Numbered from the stretch's first letter, positions 19,992 to 30,963 are shown. The stretch is DNA of 64,000 nt from Xenorhabdus bovienii (GCF_024721015.1 NZ_JANAIF010000001.1:89929-153928), one strand, 5' to 3'. Numbers and translations: made by a program. Notes: generated from the sequence alone by a model not told the origin.

Positions 19992-20655
19992 TTCAACAAT
20001 AGACCCGAGCTCCCCGATTATTCAAGCACTGTTTGGTGGCACATTCGATCCCATTCATTATGGTCACTTGCGCCCTGTGGAGGCATTAGCGAAACAGGTA
20101 GGGCTAAAGCAGGTCATTTTACTGCCAAACCATGTTCCACCACATCGTCCACAACCTGAAGCAACCGCCAGTCAACGGTTGGAGATGGTTCGTCTGGCCG
20201 TACAGGACAACCCGCTTTTTACCGTCGATACCCGTGAACTGGAACGTCAGACGCCCTCTTATACGATAGAAACGCTGAAATCCTTTCGTCAAGAAGTCGG
20301 CGAGCAACGGCCACTGGCATTCATCATCGGACAGGATTCACTGCAATCTATCCATACATGGTATAAATGGGAAGAATTACTGGGTATCTGCCACCTTCTG
20401 GTCTGCTCACGTCCGGGTTATCAAAGCCAACTTTCAACCTCAGATATGCAAAAATGGCTTGAACAGCACAAAATTGACACTCCGATATCATTGAGACAAA
20501 AGCCACACGGTTGTATTTATCTGGCCGCTACTCCGTTATTAAACATCTCCGCAACTGATATTCGTCAACGCCATCAGCAAGGGCTGAGCTGTGATGATTT
20601 ACTGCCTCCAGCGATACAAAATTATGTCGATTCACGGGGGCTATATCGACAATAA
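19975..20655 (+). CDS. nadD: NadD, nicotinate-mononucleotide adenylyltransferase
   Basis: 226 residues, about 13 longer than E. coli because of an N-terminal extension ([14 protein letters not shown]) that overlaps the end of holA; no nearer start has a better site. It converts nicotinate mononucleotide to deamido-NAD. The nucleotidyl-transfer motif [11 protein letters not shown] is at 21-31 and the second motif [10 protein letters not shown] near the end. [11 protein letters not shown] and FIIGQDSL are also typical. Confidence 0.96.
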   Translation: MLHSTDSTIDPSSPIIQALFGGTFDPIHYGHLRPVEALAKQVGLKQVILLPNHVPPHRPQPEATASQRLEMVRLAVQDNPLFTVDTRELERQTPSYTIETLKSFRQEVGEQRPLAFIIGQDSLQSIHTWYKWEELLGICHLLVCSRPGYQSQLSTSDMQKWLEQHKIDTPISLRQKPHGCIYLAATPLLNISATDIRQRHQQGLSCDDLLPPAIQNYVDSRGLYRQ

Positions 20656-20759
20656 CGAAAACATACTGTGATTTGCCGCTGAGTCGCTTACTTTTACAGA
20701 GATTGGCATGCTATTATTCTGCATTATTCAACCAATTTGATGAAATTAAGGTGATCCTT

Positions 20760-21077
20760 TTGCAAGGCACAGAACTACAAAAATTTGTTATTGATAAACT
20801 TGAAGATTCCAAAGCACAGGATATTGTTTCTATAGATGTTCGTGGAAAATCCAGTATTACCGACTGCATGGTTATCTGCACAGGCACATCAACCCGTCAT
20901 CTGATGTCAGTGGCAGACAATCTGGTTGATGACTGCCGCAAAGCCGGATTTATGCCGCTGGGTGTCGAAGGGCAGGGCATCTCAGACTGGATAGTCGTTG
21001 ACCTCGGCGAAATAATGATACATGTCATGCAGGAAGACAGCCGTCGCATGTACGAACTGGAAAAACTCTGGAGTTGA
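20760..21077 (+). CDS. rsfS: RsfS, ribosome silencing factor
   Basis: 105 residues from TTG at 20760, the same length and start codon as E. coli; GGTGATCC lies just upstream. RsfS binds L14 of the 50S subunit and blocks subunit joining in slow growth. Conserved segments: [20 protein letters not shown] and [20 protein letters not shown]. An upstream extension of the frame to 20673 has no family support. The end EKLWS is exact. rlmH begins just beyond. Confidence 0.95.
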   Translation: MQGTELQKFVIDKLEDSKAQDIVSIDVRGKSSITDCMVICTGTSTRHLMSVADNLVDDCRKAGFMPLGVEGQGISDWIVVDLGEIMIHVMQEDSRRMYELEKLWS

Positions 21078-21079
21078 GT

Positions 21080-21550
21080 TTGAAGTTACAATTGGTCGCT
21101 GTAGGAACAAAAATGCCGGACTGGGTTCAGACCGGCTTTATCGATTATTTGCACCGTTTTCCCAAGGATATGCCTTTTGAGCTGATTGAAGTCCCTGCAG
21201 GGAAACGAGGTAAAAATGCTGACATCAAACGTATTCTTGAAAAAGAAGGCGAACAAATGCTGTCGGCTGTCGGCAAAGGCAATCGCATTGTGACACTGGA
21301 TATTCCCGGATCTCGTTGGGATACCCCACAGTTAGCACAACAGCTAGAACGCTGGAAACAGGACGGCAGAAATGTCAGTTTGCTTATTGGTGGCCCAGAA
21401 GGTCTGGCTCCGGCCTGCAAAGCTGCCGCAGAACAAAGTTGGTCACTTTCTCCACTGACGCTGCCACACCCTCTGGTACGGGTTCTGGTTGCTGAAAGCC
21501 TTTATCGGGCGTGGAGTATCACGACTAATCACCCTTACCATCGGGAATAA
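21080..21550 (+). CDS. rlmH: RlmH, 23S rRNA pseudouridine-1915 N3-methyltransferase
   Basis: 156 residues from TTG at 21080 (155 in E. coli), two bases after the rsfS stop. It is a small SPOUT methyltransferase that modifies pseudouridine 1915 in helix 69. The SAM-binding knot is visible as LLIGGPEGL, then [20 protein letters not shown] near the C-terminus. The start [20 protein letters not shown] is nearly identical to E. coli. Confidence 0.96.
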   Translation: MKLQLVAVGTKMPDWVQTGFIDYLHRFPKDMPFELIEVPAGKRGKNADIKRILEKEGEQMLSAVGKGNRIVTLDIPGSRWDTPQLAQQLERWKQDGRNVSLLIGGPEGLAPACKAAAEQSWSLSPLTLPHPLVRVLVAESLYRAWSITTNHPYHRE

Positions 21551-21586
21551 ATTGGGTAATCTATCACCGTGAATTCTGGCAATGGG

Positions 21587-23482
21587 ATGAAGAATAAACG
21601 AACCCCTTTTCGCGATCATACGGCTGAATCAGCCCTTTTTATGCGCCGCGCACTCGTGGCGTTCATTGGCATTATCATTTTAACGGGGATTCTGATTGCC
21701 AATCTTTATAATCTCCAGATCATTCGCCACGAAGATTACCAGACCCGCTCAAATGGGAACCGCATTAAGCTCGTTCCCATTGCCCCAAGTCGGGGTATTA
21801 TTTATGACCGTAATGGAACACCATTAGCGACTAACCGCACTATTTACCAATTAGAAATCATTCCACAGAAAATCGATAATCTTGACAAAACGCTGGATGA
21901 GTTGCGCTCCATAGTTGACCTGACCGATGAAGATATAGAAAACTTCAAGAAAGAACGTCAACGCGCACGTCGTTTTACCTCCGTTCCTTTGAAAACATCC
22001 CTGAACCAAGTACAGGTTGCTCGGTTTTCCGTCAACCAATATCGTTTTCCAGGGCTGGAAATCAAGGGCTATCAGCGTCGCGAGTATCCTTTTGGTTCCG
22101 CTCTCACCCACGTGATTGGTTATGTCGCCAAAATCAATGACAAGGACGTAGAACGGCTTGAGAAAGAGGGTATTCTTGCTGACTATGCAGCTACCCATGA
22201 TATCGGTAAGCTGGGCATTGAGCGTTATTATGAATCAACTCTGCATGGCAAACCCGGCTATGAAGAAGTTGAAGTCAACAACCGTGGCAGGGTGATCCGC
22301 CAGTTACATGAACAACCCCCACAGGCAGGTAAAGATATTTATCTGTCGATAGATTTGAATCTGCAAAACTATATTGAACAAATTCTGACAACCAGCCGTG
22401 CTGCTGTCGTGGTCACTGATCCTCGTACTGGTGAAGTGTTGGCAATGGTATCGAACCCAAGCTATGACCCCAACCTGTTTGTGGATGGGATTTCCAGTAA
22501 GGATTATAAAAATCTGCTCAACGACCCTAACCGTCCGCTAATTAACCGTGCAACCCAAGGGGCTTACCCACCGGCATCAACGGTTAAACCTTTTATTGCT
22601 GCTGCGGCACTGAGTAGCGATATCATCACGAAGAATACCACGATATTCGATCCCGGCTGGTGGCAGCTACCCGGCTCAGAAAAACGTTATCGTGACTGGA
22701 AACGCTGGGGACACGGTAAACTGAATGTGCATAAATCTATCGTTGAATCGGCAGATACTTTTTTCTATCAATTGTCCTATGATATGGGGATCGATAGGCT
22801 TTCCGAATGGATGTCAAGGTTTGGTTATGGTCAATTTACAGGTATTGATTTGAGGGAGGAAACTCCCGGCAACATGCCAACCCGAGAATGGAAAGTGAAA
22901 CGCTATAAAAAACCGTGGTATCAAGGTGACACCATTTCTGTCGGCATCGGTCAGGGATACTGGACAGCCACCCCTATGCAGATGGTGAAGGCTCTGATGA
23001 TATTAATCAATGATGGCGAAGTAAAAACGCCACATTTCTTGCTGGGTACTCGCGTGAATGGCGAAATGCATCCTTACCAACCTCCTGTAAATCATTCGAT
23101 TGGTGATATCCATTCCGGCTACTGGGAAATTGCCAAAGATGGCATGTACGGTGTCGCCAATGCCCCAAACGGCACCGCACGCAGGTTCTTTGCCGGTGCA
23201 CCCTACAAAGCAGCCGTAAAATCAGGCACCGCACAGGTATTCAGCTATGAAACCTATAATGCAAGCAAACTGGCAGAACATCTGCGTGATCACAAACTAA
23301 TGATAGCCTTCGCGCCCTATGACAGCCCAACGGTTGCCATTTCTATTATTCTGGAAAACGGCGGCTCAGGACCCGCGGTTGGGACGATAATTCGTCAAAT
23401 TCTGGATCATATTTTAATCAAGGATAGCGAGCGCATCACTCCCGTTGCGGCTCAGGCCGTAACCGGAACACAAGCTAATTGA
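21587..23482 (+). CDS. mrdA: Penicillin-binding protein 2 (elongasome transpeptidase)
   Basis: 631 residues from ATG at 21587 (633 in E. coli), in the same AATGGG context; a GTG at 21569 would add six residues. It is an inner-membrane DD-transpeptidase of the rod complex. It has one N-terminal membrane helix near 20-42, a pedestal domain, and a catalytic domain with nucleophile S331 in STVK and later KSGTA. The residue before the serine is Ala (YPPASTVKP) where I recall Gly in E. coli. It is followed by mrdB eight bases on. Confidence 0.96.
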   Translation: MKNKRTPFRDHTAESALFMRRALVAFIGIIILTGILIANLYNLQIIRHEDYQTRSNGNRIKLVPIAPSRGIIYDRNGTPLATNRTIYQLEIIPQKIDNLDKTLDELRSIVDLTDEDIENFKKERQRARRFTSVPLKTSLNQVQVARFSVNQYRFPGLEIKGYQRREYPFGSALTHVIGYVAKINDKDVERLEKEGILADYAATHDIGKLGIERYYESTLHGKPGYEEVEVNNRGRVIRQLHEQPPQAGKDIYLSIDLNLQNYIEQILTTSRAAVVVTDPRTGEVLAMVSNPSYDPNLFVDGISSKDYKNLLNDPNRPLINRATQGAYPPASTVKPFIAAAALSSDIITKNTTIFDPGWWQLPGSEKRYRDWKRWGHGKLNVHKSIVESADTFFYQLSYDMGIDRLSEWMSRFGYGQFTGIDLREETPGNMPTREWKVKRYKKPWYQGDTISVGIGQGYWTATPMQMVKALMILINDGEVKTPHFLLGTRVNGEMHPYQPPVNHSIGDIHSGYWEIAKDGMYGVANAPNGTARRFFAGAPYKAAVKSGTAQVFSYETYNASKLAEHLRDHKLMIAFAPYDSPTVAISIILENGGSGPAVGTIIRQILDHILIKDSERITPVAAQAVTGTQAN

Positions 23483-23490
23483 GTAACGCC

Positions 23491-24603
23491 ATGACAGACT
23501 CTCAGAAAAAGGTTCCTTTCTGGACCAGAGTACATATCGATATCCCACTGCTACTGTGCATTCTGGCATTGTTAGTCTACAGTCTTTTCATTATGTGGAG
23601 CGCCAGTGGACAAGACGTTGACATGATGGAGCGTAAAGCCGGACAGGTTATCATGGGGCTGATAGTCATGATCGTCTTGGCTCAAGTCCCGCCACGCATA
23701 TACGAGAACTGGGCACCTTATCTTTATATTGGATGCGTGTTCCTGCTAATCCTTGTTGATGTTTTTGGGCAAATAAGTAAGGGTGCGCAACGCTGGCTGG
23801 ATCTGGGCATTGTGCGCTTCCAGCCATCGGAAATTGCTAAAATTGCCGTTCCTTTGATGGTTGCTCGTTTCATGAACCGTGATCTTTGCCCTCCCTCATT
23901 GAAAAATACGGGGATTGCACTGATTCTGACATTCTTGCCTACCCTACTGGTCGCCGCACAGCCAGACTTGGGAACCTCTATCCTGATTGCCGCCTCTGGT
24001 GTATTCATTCTGTTTCTGGCAGGAATGAACTGGCGGTTAATCACCATTGCCATTTTACTGATTGCCTGTTTTCTTCCAATATTATGGTTCTTTTTGATGC
24101 ATGACTACCAACGTGCCAGAGTCATGATGCTGCTGGATCCTGAAAGTGATCCACTGGGTAAAGGCTATCACATCATCCAGTCCAAAATCGCCATTGGCTC
24201 AGGAGGGGAATTTGGCAAAGGCTGGTTGCAAGGAACACAGTCGCAATTGGAATTTCTACCTGAACGCCATACGGATTTCATTTTCGCTGTTCTCTCTGAA
24301 GAGCTGGGGCTGGTGGGTGTTCTTGTCTTGCTGGCTCTCTATCTGCTGCTCATCATACGTGGTTTGGTTATTGCCGCCAGAGCACAAAATACTTTTGGTC
24401 GGGTGATGGTGGGTGGTTTAATACTAATTCTATTTGTCTATGTCTTCGTAAATATCGGCATGGTGAGCGGTATCCTGCCTGTAGTCGGCGTTCCCCTGCC
24501 GCTGATTAGCTATGGCGGCTCGGCATTAATTGTCTTAATGGCAGGATTCGGCATTATTATGTCAATACATACGCATCGCAAGTTATTGTCCAAAAGCTTA
24601 TAA
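23491..24603 (+). CDS. mrdB: RodA, SEDS peptidoglycan glycosyltransferase
   Basis: 370 residues from ATG at 23491, equal to E. coli; an in-frame start 12 bases earlier is less likely. It polymerises glycan strands with PBP2 during rod elongation. Ten membrane segments are visible. SEDS landmarks: [27 protein letters not shown], and [19 protein letters not shown]. The end [13 protein letters not shown] is conserved. Confidence 0.96.
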   Translation: MTDSQKKVPFWTRVHIDIPLLLCILALLVYSLFIMWSASGQDVDMMERKAGQVIMGLIVMIVLAQVPPRIYENWAPYLYIGCVFLLILVDVFGQISKGAQRWLDLGIVRFQPSEIAKIAVPLMVARFMNRDLCPPSLKNTGIALILTFLPTLLVAAQPDLGTSILIAASGVFILFLAGMNWRLITIAILLIACFLPILWFFLMHDYQRARVMMLLDPESDPLGKGYHIIQSKIAIGSGGEFGKGWLQGTQSQLEFLPERHTDFIFAVLSEELGLVGVLVLLALYLLLIIRGLVIAARAQNTFGRVMVGGLILILFVYVFVNIGMVSGILPVVGVPLPLISYGGSALIVLMAGFGIIMSIHTHRKLLSKSL

Positions 24604-24615
24604 GGAAGAGGTTTC

Positions 24616-25659
24616 ATGCGTCAACAATGGCTTATACTCGGCATCGTGGCTGTACTGATATCAGGCTGTACAACAACAGGTAATAAAAGAGAGGACTCCT
24701 CCATTCCTCCTGTTCCAACCCGTGAGGTATTGGGTGCAGAACCTCAATATGAGCCTTATCACCCAAGTGCCAACCAAGACTATCAAAGGGATGGGCAATC
24801 CTATCGCATCGTGCAGGACTCAGCTAACTTCACCCAGACGGGTTATGCCAGTGGGTTCGGTGAAGAAGCGAATGGAAAACTGACAGCAATTGGTGAACGA
24901 GCCAGTCCTTATGCTTTAGCGGCTGCGCACCCCACATTACCTATTCCAAGCTATGTCCGGGTCACTAATTTGAGCAACGGGCGCATGATGATTGTCAGAA
25001 TTAATGACCGTGGCCCTTACAATAAGCCGGGCAAAATCATTGAATTATCGCGGGCGGCGGCGGAACGCCTGAATCTGATGCCACAAAGCAGAGTCAAACT
25101 GGATGGAATTCAAGTTGCACCTGATGGATCAGTTTCTGGCTTGGGGACAGAAGGCGCGACTATCGTCAAACAAAGCTATGCTTTACCTGACAGGCCCAAT
25201 ATTGGCGCACCAGCCATGATGAGCAGCCCATCTGAACAAAATATCGCAGAGCAAAATACTGTGGGGCAACCTGCTGTTGATCAGAATCTGTCTGGGAATA
25301 CAGAAAATCCGTTTCTCACTTCACCGCCCGTGGGAACACCATCTGCACCAAAGCAATCAGAGACAAAATGGATATTGCAGCCACAGACTAAACCTGTTGC
25401 GACTTCCCCCGTGACACCTGAGCCTGCTGCCACATCAACGGGCGGTTTCATGGTACAAGTTGGTGCCATCAGTTCTGAACAGAAAGCCAAAGAGTGGCAA
25501 CAATCATTAAGCCAGCGCTTTAATGTACAAGGTCGTATTATGCAATTTGGCAATGTCCATCGCGTTCAACTGGGGCCTCTCAGCCGCCAGCAAGCAACGG
25601 AACTGCAAAAGAAATTGACTGACCAGATGCATCAATCCTCCTTTATTGTTGCCCCCTGA
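24616..25659 (+). CDS. rlpA: RlpA, septal ring lipoprotein (lytic transglycosylase family)
   Basis: 347 residues, ATG after AAGGAAGAGG. The lipobox VLISGC gives an acylated cysteine at 18. A double-psi beta-barrel domain spans about 75-165 (TGYASGFGEEANGKLTAIGE, then VRINDRGPY, with the conserved NDRGP). A low-complexity Pro/Gln/Ser/Thr linker follows. The C-terminal SPOR domain (FMVQVGAISSEQKAKEWQQS, 278 to the end) binds denuded septal glycan. It is an outer-membrane lipoprotein. In Pseudomonas this family cleaves naked glycans; activity here is inferred. Confidence 0.94.
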   Translation: MRQQWLILGIVAVLISGCTTTGNKREDSSIPPVPTREVLGAEPQYEPYHPSANQDYQRDGQSYRIVQDSANFTQTGYASGFGEEANGKLTAIGERASPYALAAAHPTLPIPSYVRVTNLSNGRMMIVRINDRGPYNKPGKIIELSRAAAERLNLMPQSRVKLDGIQVAPDGSVSGLGTEGATIVKQSYALPDRPNIGAPAMMSSPSEQNIAEQNTVGQPAVDQNLSGNTENPFLTSPPVGTPSAPKQSETKWILQPQTKPVATSPVTPEPAATSTGGFMVQVGAISSEQKAKEWQQSLSQRFNVQGRIMQFGNVHRVQLGPLSRQQATELQKKLTDQMHQSSFIVAP

Positions 25660-25671
25660 CTAGCCAATCAT

Positions 25672-25706
25672 CTGCTGATATTCGACAATTCCGTCAATAT
25701 CAGCAG
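25672..25706. terminator. Hairpin between rlpA and dacA
   Basis: CTGCTGATATT, 13-base loop, AATATCAGCAG, 12 bases after the rlpA stop. No T-run follows on the plus strand. Probably a Rho-assisted terminator or a processing site. Confidence 0.5.
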
Positions 25707-25841
25707 GTGGGTAAAAAAACAACCGGGTAAAAAAGTGTAAACCTTCAACTCACTCAATTTTGTTTAATGTCAGCTTTTTTGTCATTTGTTATTATGTCGC
25801 TTATTATCAATCCCTTTCTCACGGATGCTACCTAATCAATC

Positions 25842-27050
25842 ATGAAATACATAGTTACTTCCCGTTTTATTAAAAATGCCACTTTAAGCATCGCTCTGGC
25901 TGCCAGCGCTTCTGCATTCGCCAACACGGATGATAATTTCAAAACCATGATCCCCGGCGTTCCCCAAACCGATGCAGAAGCCTATATTCTGATTGATTAC
26001 AATTCAGGCAAGATATTGGCAGAAAAAAATTCGGATATCCGACGTGATCCCGCCAGTTTGACGAAGATGATGACCAGCTATGTGATTGGTCAAGCCATCA
26101 AATCAGGGAAAATCGGTCCAAATGACACTGTTACCGTCGGTAAGGATGCTTGGGCAACGGGCAATCCGGTGTTTAAAGGCTCCTCACTGATGTTTTTGAA
26201 ACCCGGCGATCAAGTTTCTGTTGCCATGCTATCCCGTGGTATCAACCTGCAATCCGGTAATGATGCCTGTGTCGCAATGGCTGACTATGTGGCAGGCAGT
26301 CAAGATGCGTTCGTCAACCTGATGAATAAGTATGTGCAGAATCTAGGGTTGCAAAACACACACTTTGAGACTGTCCATGGCCTAGATGCAGCAGGTCAGT
26401 ACAGTTCTGCCCATGATATGGCACTGATTGGTCAGGCTCTGATCCGTGATGTACCGGATGAGTATGCAATCTATAAAGAGAAAGAATTTACTTACAACAA
26501 TATCCATCAACCCAATCGTAACGGGCTGCTATGGGATAAAAGCCTGAATGTGGATGGCATCAAAACCGGCCACACCAGTGGCGCCGGTTATAACCTTGTT
26601 TCTTCCGCCACCGAAAGTAATATGCGCCTAATTTCTGTCGTCATGGGCAGCCCAACATTCAAAGGCCGTGAAACCGACAGCAAAAAACTGCTGACTTGGG
26701 GCTTCCGCTTCTTCGAAACGGTCTCACCATTGCAGGTGGGTAAAGAATTTGCCTCAGAACCAGTCTGGTTTGGTGATGCTGATAAGGTACAATTGGGCGT
26801 CGATAAAAATGTTTACCTGACTATTCCCCGTGGCCGCCTGAAAGATCTGAAAGCCAGCTACGTATTGAACAATACCGAACTACATGCCCCACTCGCCAAA
26901 GATCAAGTCGTCGGTACTATCAACTTCCAGCTTGATGGTAAAACCATTGAACAACGTCCATTGGTCGTGATGCAGGAAATCAAAGAAGGGGGTTTCTTCA
27001 GCCGTATGATCGATTACATCAAATTGATGTTCCATCATTGGTTTGGTTGA
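25842..27050 (+). CDS. dacA: Penicillin-binding protein 5, D-alanyl-D-alanine carboxypeptidase
   Basis: 402 residues (403 in E. coli). It trims the terminal D-Ala from pentapeptides and keeps cell shape. A signal peptide is cleaved after ASAFA near residue 27. The active site is S72 with K75 in PASLTKMM, then SGN in LQSGNDAC, then [11 protein letters not shown]. The C-terminal beta domain is followed by an amphipathic anchor ([18 protein letters not shown]) that holds it to the inner membrane. Confidence 0.97.
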   Translation: MKYIVTSRFIKNATLSIALAASASAFANTDDNFKTMIPGVPQTDAEAYILIDYNSGKILAEKNSDIRRDPASLTKMMTSYVIGQAIKSGKIGPNDTVTVGKDAWATGNPVFKGSSLMFLKPGDQVSVAMLSRGINLQSGNDACVAMADYVAGSQDAFVNLMNKYVQNLGLQNTHFETVHGLDAAGQYSSAHDMALIGQALIRDVPDEYAIYKEKEFTYNNIHQPNRNGLLWDKSLNVDGIKTGHTSGAGYNLVSSATESNMRLISVVMGSPTFKGRETDSKKLLTWGFRFFETVSPLQVGKEFASEPVWFGDADKVQLGVDKNVYLTIPRGRLKDLKASYVLNNTELHAPLAKDQVVGTINFQLDGKTIEQRPLVVMQEIKEGGFFSRMIDYIKLMFHHWFG

Positions 27051-27109
27051 TCCCTTGAAAGGTAAGCATTGAACCTTATATTAGTCACTAATTGTTAGAA
27101 AATAATCAC

Positions 27110-27140
27110 GCCACGGCAAAAACTACCACGTTGCCGTGGC
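27110..27140. promoter_or_regulatory. Strong hairpin in the leader of ybeD
   Basis: GCCACGGCAA, 11-base loop, TTGCCGTGGC; it ends 19 bases ahead of the ybeD start. No T-run follows. It may be a dacA terminator or a leader element that affects ybeD translation. Confidence 0.5.
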
Positions 27141-27159
27141 AAGTAAACTAGGAGTGCCC

Positions 27160-27423
27160 ATGAAAACAAAATTAAATGAACTGCTTGAGTTCCCCTGCTC
27201 ATTCACTTACAAAGTGATGGGTTTAGCTCGACCTGAGCTGGTGGATCAAGTTATTGAAGTGGTTCAGCGCCATGCGCCGGGCGATTACTCCCCAGTTGTG
27301 AAACCAAGCAGCAAAGGCAATTACCACTCGGTTTCCATCACCATCAATGCCACACATATTGAACAGGTTGAAACGCTGTATGAAGAGTTAGGTAATCTGG
27401 AGCTGGTGCGAGTGGTTCTGTGA
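27160..27423 (+). CDS. ybeD: YbeD, DUF493 small protein
   Basis: 87 residues from ATG at 27160, with AGGAG upstream; it equals E. coli YbeD in length and nearly in sequence ([20 protein letters not shown]). The fold is ferredoxin-like and resembles ACT/regulatory domains. The molecular role is not established. In E. coli it sits next to lipB, but here two minus-strand genes lie between. A strong terminator follows. Confidence 0.95.
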   Translation: MKTKLNELLEFPCSFTYKVMGLARPELVDQVIEVVQRHAPGDYSPVVKPSSKGNYHSVSITINATHIEQVETLYEELGNLELVRVVL

Positions 27424-27456
27424 TTAAACAGCCACAACGTGATTGATTAAGTATTT

Positions 27457-27478
27457 AATGCCCCAGTCGGGGCATTTT
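27457..27478. terminator. Terminator after ybeD, possibly bidirectional
   Basis: AATGCCCC, loop AGTC, GGGGCATT, then TT. It lies 34 bases after the ybeD stop and 33 bases beyond the end of the converging minus-strand gene, so it may serve both. Confidence 0.85.
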
Positions 27479-27510
27479 AAAAGCCGCGATTCATGGTGAA
27501 ATTCATCAAA

Positions 27511-28437
27511 TCATGCGTGATCATCCTTGGATGAAGATTTCGACCAATACGCCATGAAATTGATTAATGAACGATCTAAATGACGTTCCTGAAGCAAATA
27601 CTGGCGCAGTTTCTTTACCACAGAGGATTCTGCTGCAATCCAACCGTAAAAACGAGTCTCATTATTTTCACTTGTCGCCCTTTCCCATAATTCACCCTCT
27701 GATGTGGTCTTCTCATCCAGAGCTTGTTCTTTGATAAACGCTGATTCTGGAATAGTGACGTGCTGGGGGACTTCCTCTATCAGCCGTTTACCATACTGAT
27801 ACTTTCCTTCAGTATCTCGGGGCAACCAGAACACATCAGCAAATGTGAAATGCTCTACATTGACACAATCCCCTTGCTCAGGAACTTCAAAGAATGCCTG
27901 AACATAAGGTGGGTTATCACGCTGAGCTAATTGTTCGAGGATACCCAAAGCGGCTGGCAAGGCAGTCTCATCGGCGATCAGGAGTGTCTGACACATGTGC
28001 TCAGGAGGATTCCATTCACACCCTCCCCCGCTATTTTCCATACAGCCATCCAAACCTGCCATCGGAGCAACAATTTGGAGTGTATCCCCCAAGTTTGCAT
28101 GGGATAACCAATTGGATACCGGACTATTTTTTCCGTGCAGAACAAACTCAACATCCATTTCGTGCTTTTCAATTCGTAACGCTCTCAATGTGTAAGTTCG
28201 CATCAATGGACGCTGCTCTTTAGGTATCGCCATGTAATCACGACGCCATTCTTCCCCACCCTCTAACTTTAGTGCAGGGTTATTTTGAACAGGAAATAGT
28301 AACTTAATACGCTGATCAGGTGCATATCTTCGCATCCTGTGTACGTCAGGCCCTTGGAAAACACAGCGTAATATGGATGGTGATACCAAGATTCGTTCTT
28401 TTAAGAACAGAGTAAAAATAGAGTAGGTTGAAGACAT
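27511..28437 (-). CDS. Siderophore-interacting protein, FAD-dependent ferric reductase (SIP family)
   Basis: 308 residues. It belongs to the ViuB/YqjH-type flavin reductases that release iron from ferric siderophores in the cytosol. The N-terminal barrel has the FAD motif RTYTLRAL at about 80-87. ADETALPAALGILEQL marks the NAD(P)-binding half. The C-terminus FYGWIAAESSVVKKLRQYLL and RSLINFMAYWS are typical of the SIP domain. It lies in an insertion between ybeD and lipB, far from the large siderophore cluster at 43.7-56.8 kb but plausibly serving it. A possible Fur site lies upstream. The ligand is not known. Confidence 0.9.
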   Translation of the reverse strand: MSSTYSIFTLFLKERILVSPSILRCVFQGPDVHRMRRYAPDQRIKLLFPVQNNPALKLEGGEEWRRDYMAIPKEQRPLMRTYTLRALRIEKHEMDVEFVLHGKNSPVSNWLSHANLGDTLQIVAPMAGLDGCMENSGGGCEWNPPEHMCQTLLIADETALPAALGILEQLAQRDNPPYVQAFFEVPEQGDCVNVEHFTFADVFWLPRDTEGKYQYGKRLIEEVPQHVTIPESAFIKEQALDEKTTSEGELWERATSENNETRFYGWIAAESSVVKKLRQYLLQERHLDRSLINFMAYWSKSSSKDDHA

Positions 28438-28514
28438 AATATTATATTAACAAAAAGGCTTGTTATCTCTTTATTGATAAAATATTAGTCAACATACTTC
28501 AAGGAATATCTTAA

Positions 28515-28535
28515 ATCAATATCATTAATGATGTA
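28515..28535 (-). promoter_or_regulatory. Possible Fur-box upstream of the SIP gene
   Basis: ATCAATATCATTAATGATG contains ATT/GAT hexamers close to the Fur pattern, about 80 bases ahead of the SIP start. The match is partial. Confidence 0.3.
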
Positions 28536-28537
28536 GA

Positions 28538-28558
28538 GAACACAACCAGCTCGTGTTC
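28538..28558 (-). terminator. Weak hairpin after the trkG-like gene
   Basis: GAACAC, 9-base loop, GTGTTC, ten bases past the stop of the minus-strand transporter gene. It is a short stem with no T-run. Confidence 0.3.
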
Positions 28559-28567
28559 ACTGCCACC

Positions 28568-30028
28568 TCAAAAACGCCAGAATGCCTTCGAACAGAGGAT
28601 CAGGATCGGATAAATTTCAAGACGCCCCAATAACATGGCCGCACACATCATCCATTTCGCGACAGCATCAAGATCACCGAAACCTTGCGCGGTTGCGCCA
28701 TAACCGACTCCCATATTATTGATACAGGCAGCAACGGTAGCAAACGAGGTCACTAAATCATAACCCAACAGATTCAATGCCCAGATAAAGAAACAACTGA
28801 AAAAGACATACAAAAAGAAAAACCCCCAGACAGAGCGCAGTACCCTTTCATGAACCGAAGACTGGCCAACTTTAATCGTTGAAATGGCATTCGGATGAAC
28901 AAGCTGATTAATTTCGCTGATACTCTGCTTTGCCAGGATCAGGAAACGGAGTGCCTTAATACCGCCACATGTCGATCCCACACAGCCCCCAAAGAAACTG
29001 ACTGCCAACAGCATCAATATCGTGTGGGAAGGCCATTGGGCATAATCTGAAGTCGCCAAGCCATTATCGGTCATCATGGAACTGGTCATGAAAAAACCAT
29101 GAACGAAAGCTTCCTTCACACCATACATACCCGAGCGATATAACTCCAACCAGATAATGCAAACTACCGCCGCCAGCACCAGCAGAAAAAATTTCAGTTC
29201 GGCATTTTTCAACAGTGGTTTTAGGCTTCTGCGTGTCAGTGCAACAAAATAGAGCGTAAAGTTGACTGCCGCCAATACCGAGAAAATGCCCCCCACCATT
29301 TCAATAGCTGCACTGTCATAATAACCAAGGCTTTCATTGCGGGTCGAAAATCCACCTAAAGAAACGGTCGAAATTCCATGGCAAACGGCATCAAACCACG
29401 ACATTCCCGCTACTTTAAAACTCACCGAACATAGAGCCCCCAACAGCAGATAAACCAGCCATAGACTTTTAGCACTGTCGGCAAGGCGAGGGGTCAAGCG
29501 CTCTTCTTTAAAAGGGCCAGGCATTTCTGATTGATAGAGTTTTACCCCACCAATACCGAGCAATGGCAGAATCGCAACAGCCAGCACGATAACTCCCAAT
29601 CCACCAATAAAATTAAGCTGTGCACGATAATAGAGAATAGACTTGGGTAATTCAGACACATCATTCAGTACCGTTGCTCCTGTCGTTGTGATACCCGACA
29701 CACCTTCAAACACCGCATCCACAAGGTTGATATTCAGGCTTTTATCAAGAACGAAAGGCAAAGCACTGAGCAGCGAAAAGAGCAGCCAGAACAACACGAT
29801 GATAAGAAATCCATCTTGGGTACTGGGTTGTGCCTTGGTTTTGCGAGTAAAATACCAACCAACGCTTCCGACACTCAATCCAATGAGCAACGTCTCAAAA
29901 AAGGCAAACACACTTTTTTCTTTATAAAATAGTGCAACAAAAATAGGCAGCAACATAGAGAGGCTGTAAAGGAGCACCAGAAAACTACAAAGATGCCCCA
30001 CAATCAGGAGTTGGTTTTTTCTGACCAT
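28568..30028 (-). CDS. trkG: TrkG-type potassium uptake protein
   Basis: 486 residues (485 in E. coli TrkG). It is an inner-membrane K+ channel-like subunit that needs TrkA for gating. Four pore loops are seen: GVSGITTTGATV, GISTVSLGGFST, SSMMTDNGLATSDY and ACINNMGVGYGAT. It matches TrkG rather than TrkH as I recall them: VALFYKEKS near the start, TDNGLAT in the third loop, and GSTCGGIK where TrkH has GSTGGGLK. In E. coli K-12 trkG lies in the Rac prophage; here no phage genes are near. It is transcribed away from lipB. Confidence 0.92.
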   Translation of the reverse strand: MVRKNQLLIVGHLCSFLVLLYSLSMLLPIFVALFYKEKSVFAFFETLLIGLSVGSVGWYFTRKTKAQPSTQDGFLIIVLFWLLFSLLSALPFVLDKSLNINLVDAVFEGVSGITTTGATVLNDVSELPKSILYYRAQLNFIGGLGVIVLAVAILPLLGIGGVKLYQSEMPGPFKEERLTPRLADSAKSLWLVYLLLGALCSVSFKVAGMSWFDAVCHGISTVSLGGFSTRNESLGYYDSAAIEMVGGIFSVLAAVNFTLYFVALTRRSLKPLLKNAELKFFLLVLAAVVCIIWLELYRSGMYGVKEAFVHGFFMTSSMMTDNGLATSDYAQWPSHTILMLLAVSFFGGCVGSTCGGIKALRFLILAKQSISEINQLVHPNAISTIKVGQSSVHERVLRSVWGFFFLYVFFSCFFIWALNLLGYDLVTSFATVAACINNMGVGYGATAQGFGDLDAVAKWMMCAAMLLGRLEIYPILILCSKAFWRF

Positions 30029-30195
30029 CTGTTAGCTCAAACAGAGATTAAAGGAGAAATCATCGAAATATATAACCATCATAATATAAAATTTAAATAT
30101 ATTCGTCTAATTAACAATATTATTGCATTAAAGCATTCTCAAACTGGTGGGAATCCTTTTAGGACGTTATACTGGCGGGTAATTTTTGTTAACGA

Positions 30196-30846
30196 ATGAT
30201 GAAGTTCCCATTGCAACATAACACCGTTATTTTACGCCAGCTGGGTATCCAGCCTTACGGGCCAGTTTCTGATGCTATGCACCAGTTTACTGAGCAGCGT
30301 ACTGCGGAAACATCCGATGAAATTTGGCTCGTCCAGCACGAAAAAGTGTTTACGCAAGGTCAGGCAGGTAAAGCCGAGCATGTGCTTACGCCAGGTGAGA
30401 TTCCCGTCATTCAATCCGACAGGGGCGGTCAAGTAACCTATCATGGCCCTGGGCAACAGGTCATGTATGTCTTAGTCGATTTAAAGCGGGCAAAAATTGG
30501 TGTGCGCCAGTTGGTGACCGCAATCGAGAATACCGTAATCGAAACCTTGGCTTATTTTGGTGTAGAAGCGCATGCCCGTCCAGATGCGCCGGGTGTCTAT
30601 GTCCAGAACAACAAAATATGTTCACTTGGGCTGCGTATCCGTAAAGGATGCTCTTTCCACGGTCTGGCACTGAATATTGCAATGGACTTACAGCCATTTT
30701 TACGCATTAATCCATGTGGTTATGCGGGAATGCAGATGACTCAACTCAGTCACCTCGCAGCAGAGGTAACGGTTGAAGATGTACAACCTGTTCTGGTGGA
30801 AAAATTCTGCCGGATCTTGGGATTTCAACTAATCAATGAAAGATGA
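30196..30846 (+). CDS. lipB: LipB, octanoyltransferase
   Basis: 216 residues (213 in E. coli). It moves octanoate from acyl carrier protein to lipoyl domains. [11 protein letters not shown] at 78-88, K140 in [11 protein letters not shown] and the acyl-acceptor C174 in NPCGYAGM are the catalytic region. Two ATG codons lie in tandem (30196 and 30199); either may be used. A TATACT box lies about 25 bases upstream in GTTATACTGG. Confidence 0.96.
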   Translation: MMKFPLQHNTVILRQLGIQPYGPVSDAMHQFTEQRTAETSDEIWLVQHEKVFTQGQAGKAEHVLTPGEIPVIQSDRGGQVTYHGPGQQVMYVLVDLKRAKIGVRQLVTAIENTVIETLAYFGVEAHARPDAPGVYVQNNKICSLGLRIRKGCSFHGLALNIAMDLQPFLRINPCGYAGMQMTQLSHLAAEVTVEDVQPVLVEKFCRILGFQLINER

Positions 30847-30963
30847 TATAATTTTTTAACATTTTTCAAAAAAAATTGAATGGATTTATTGATCTGATGG
30901 CTCTGACATAGGGATTAGACAATAAATCAAAATCTGAAGAATATAACTGGAACCGGCACGATT

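Noticed and set aside
29993..30199. 68-codon plus-strand frame overlapping the trkG start
   Set aside because: It overlaps trkG antisense, then runs through the lipB promoter region; no family pattern.
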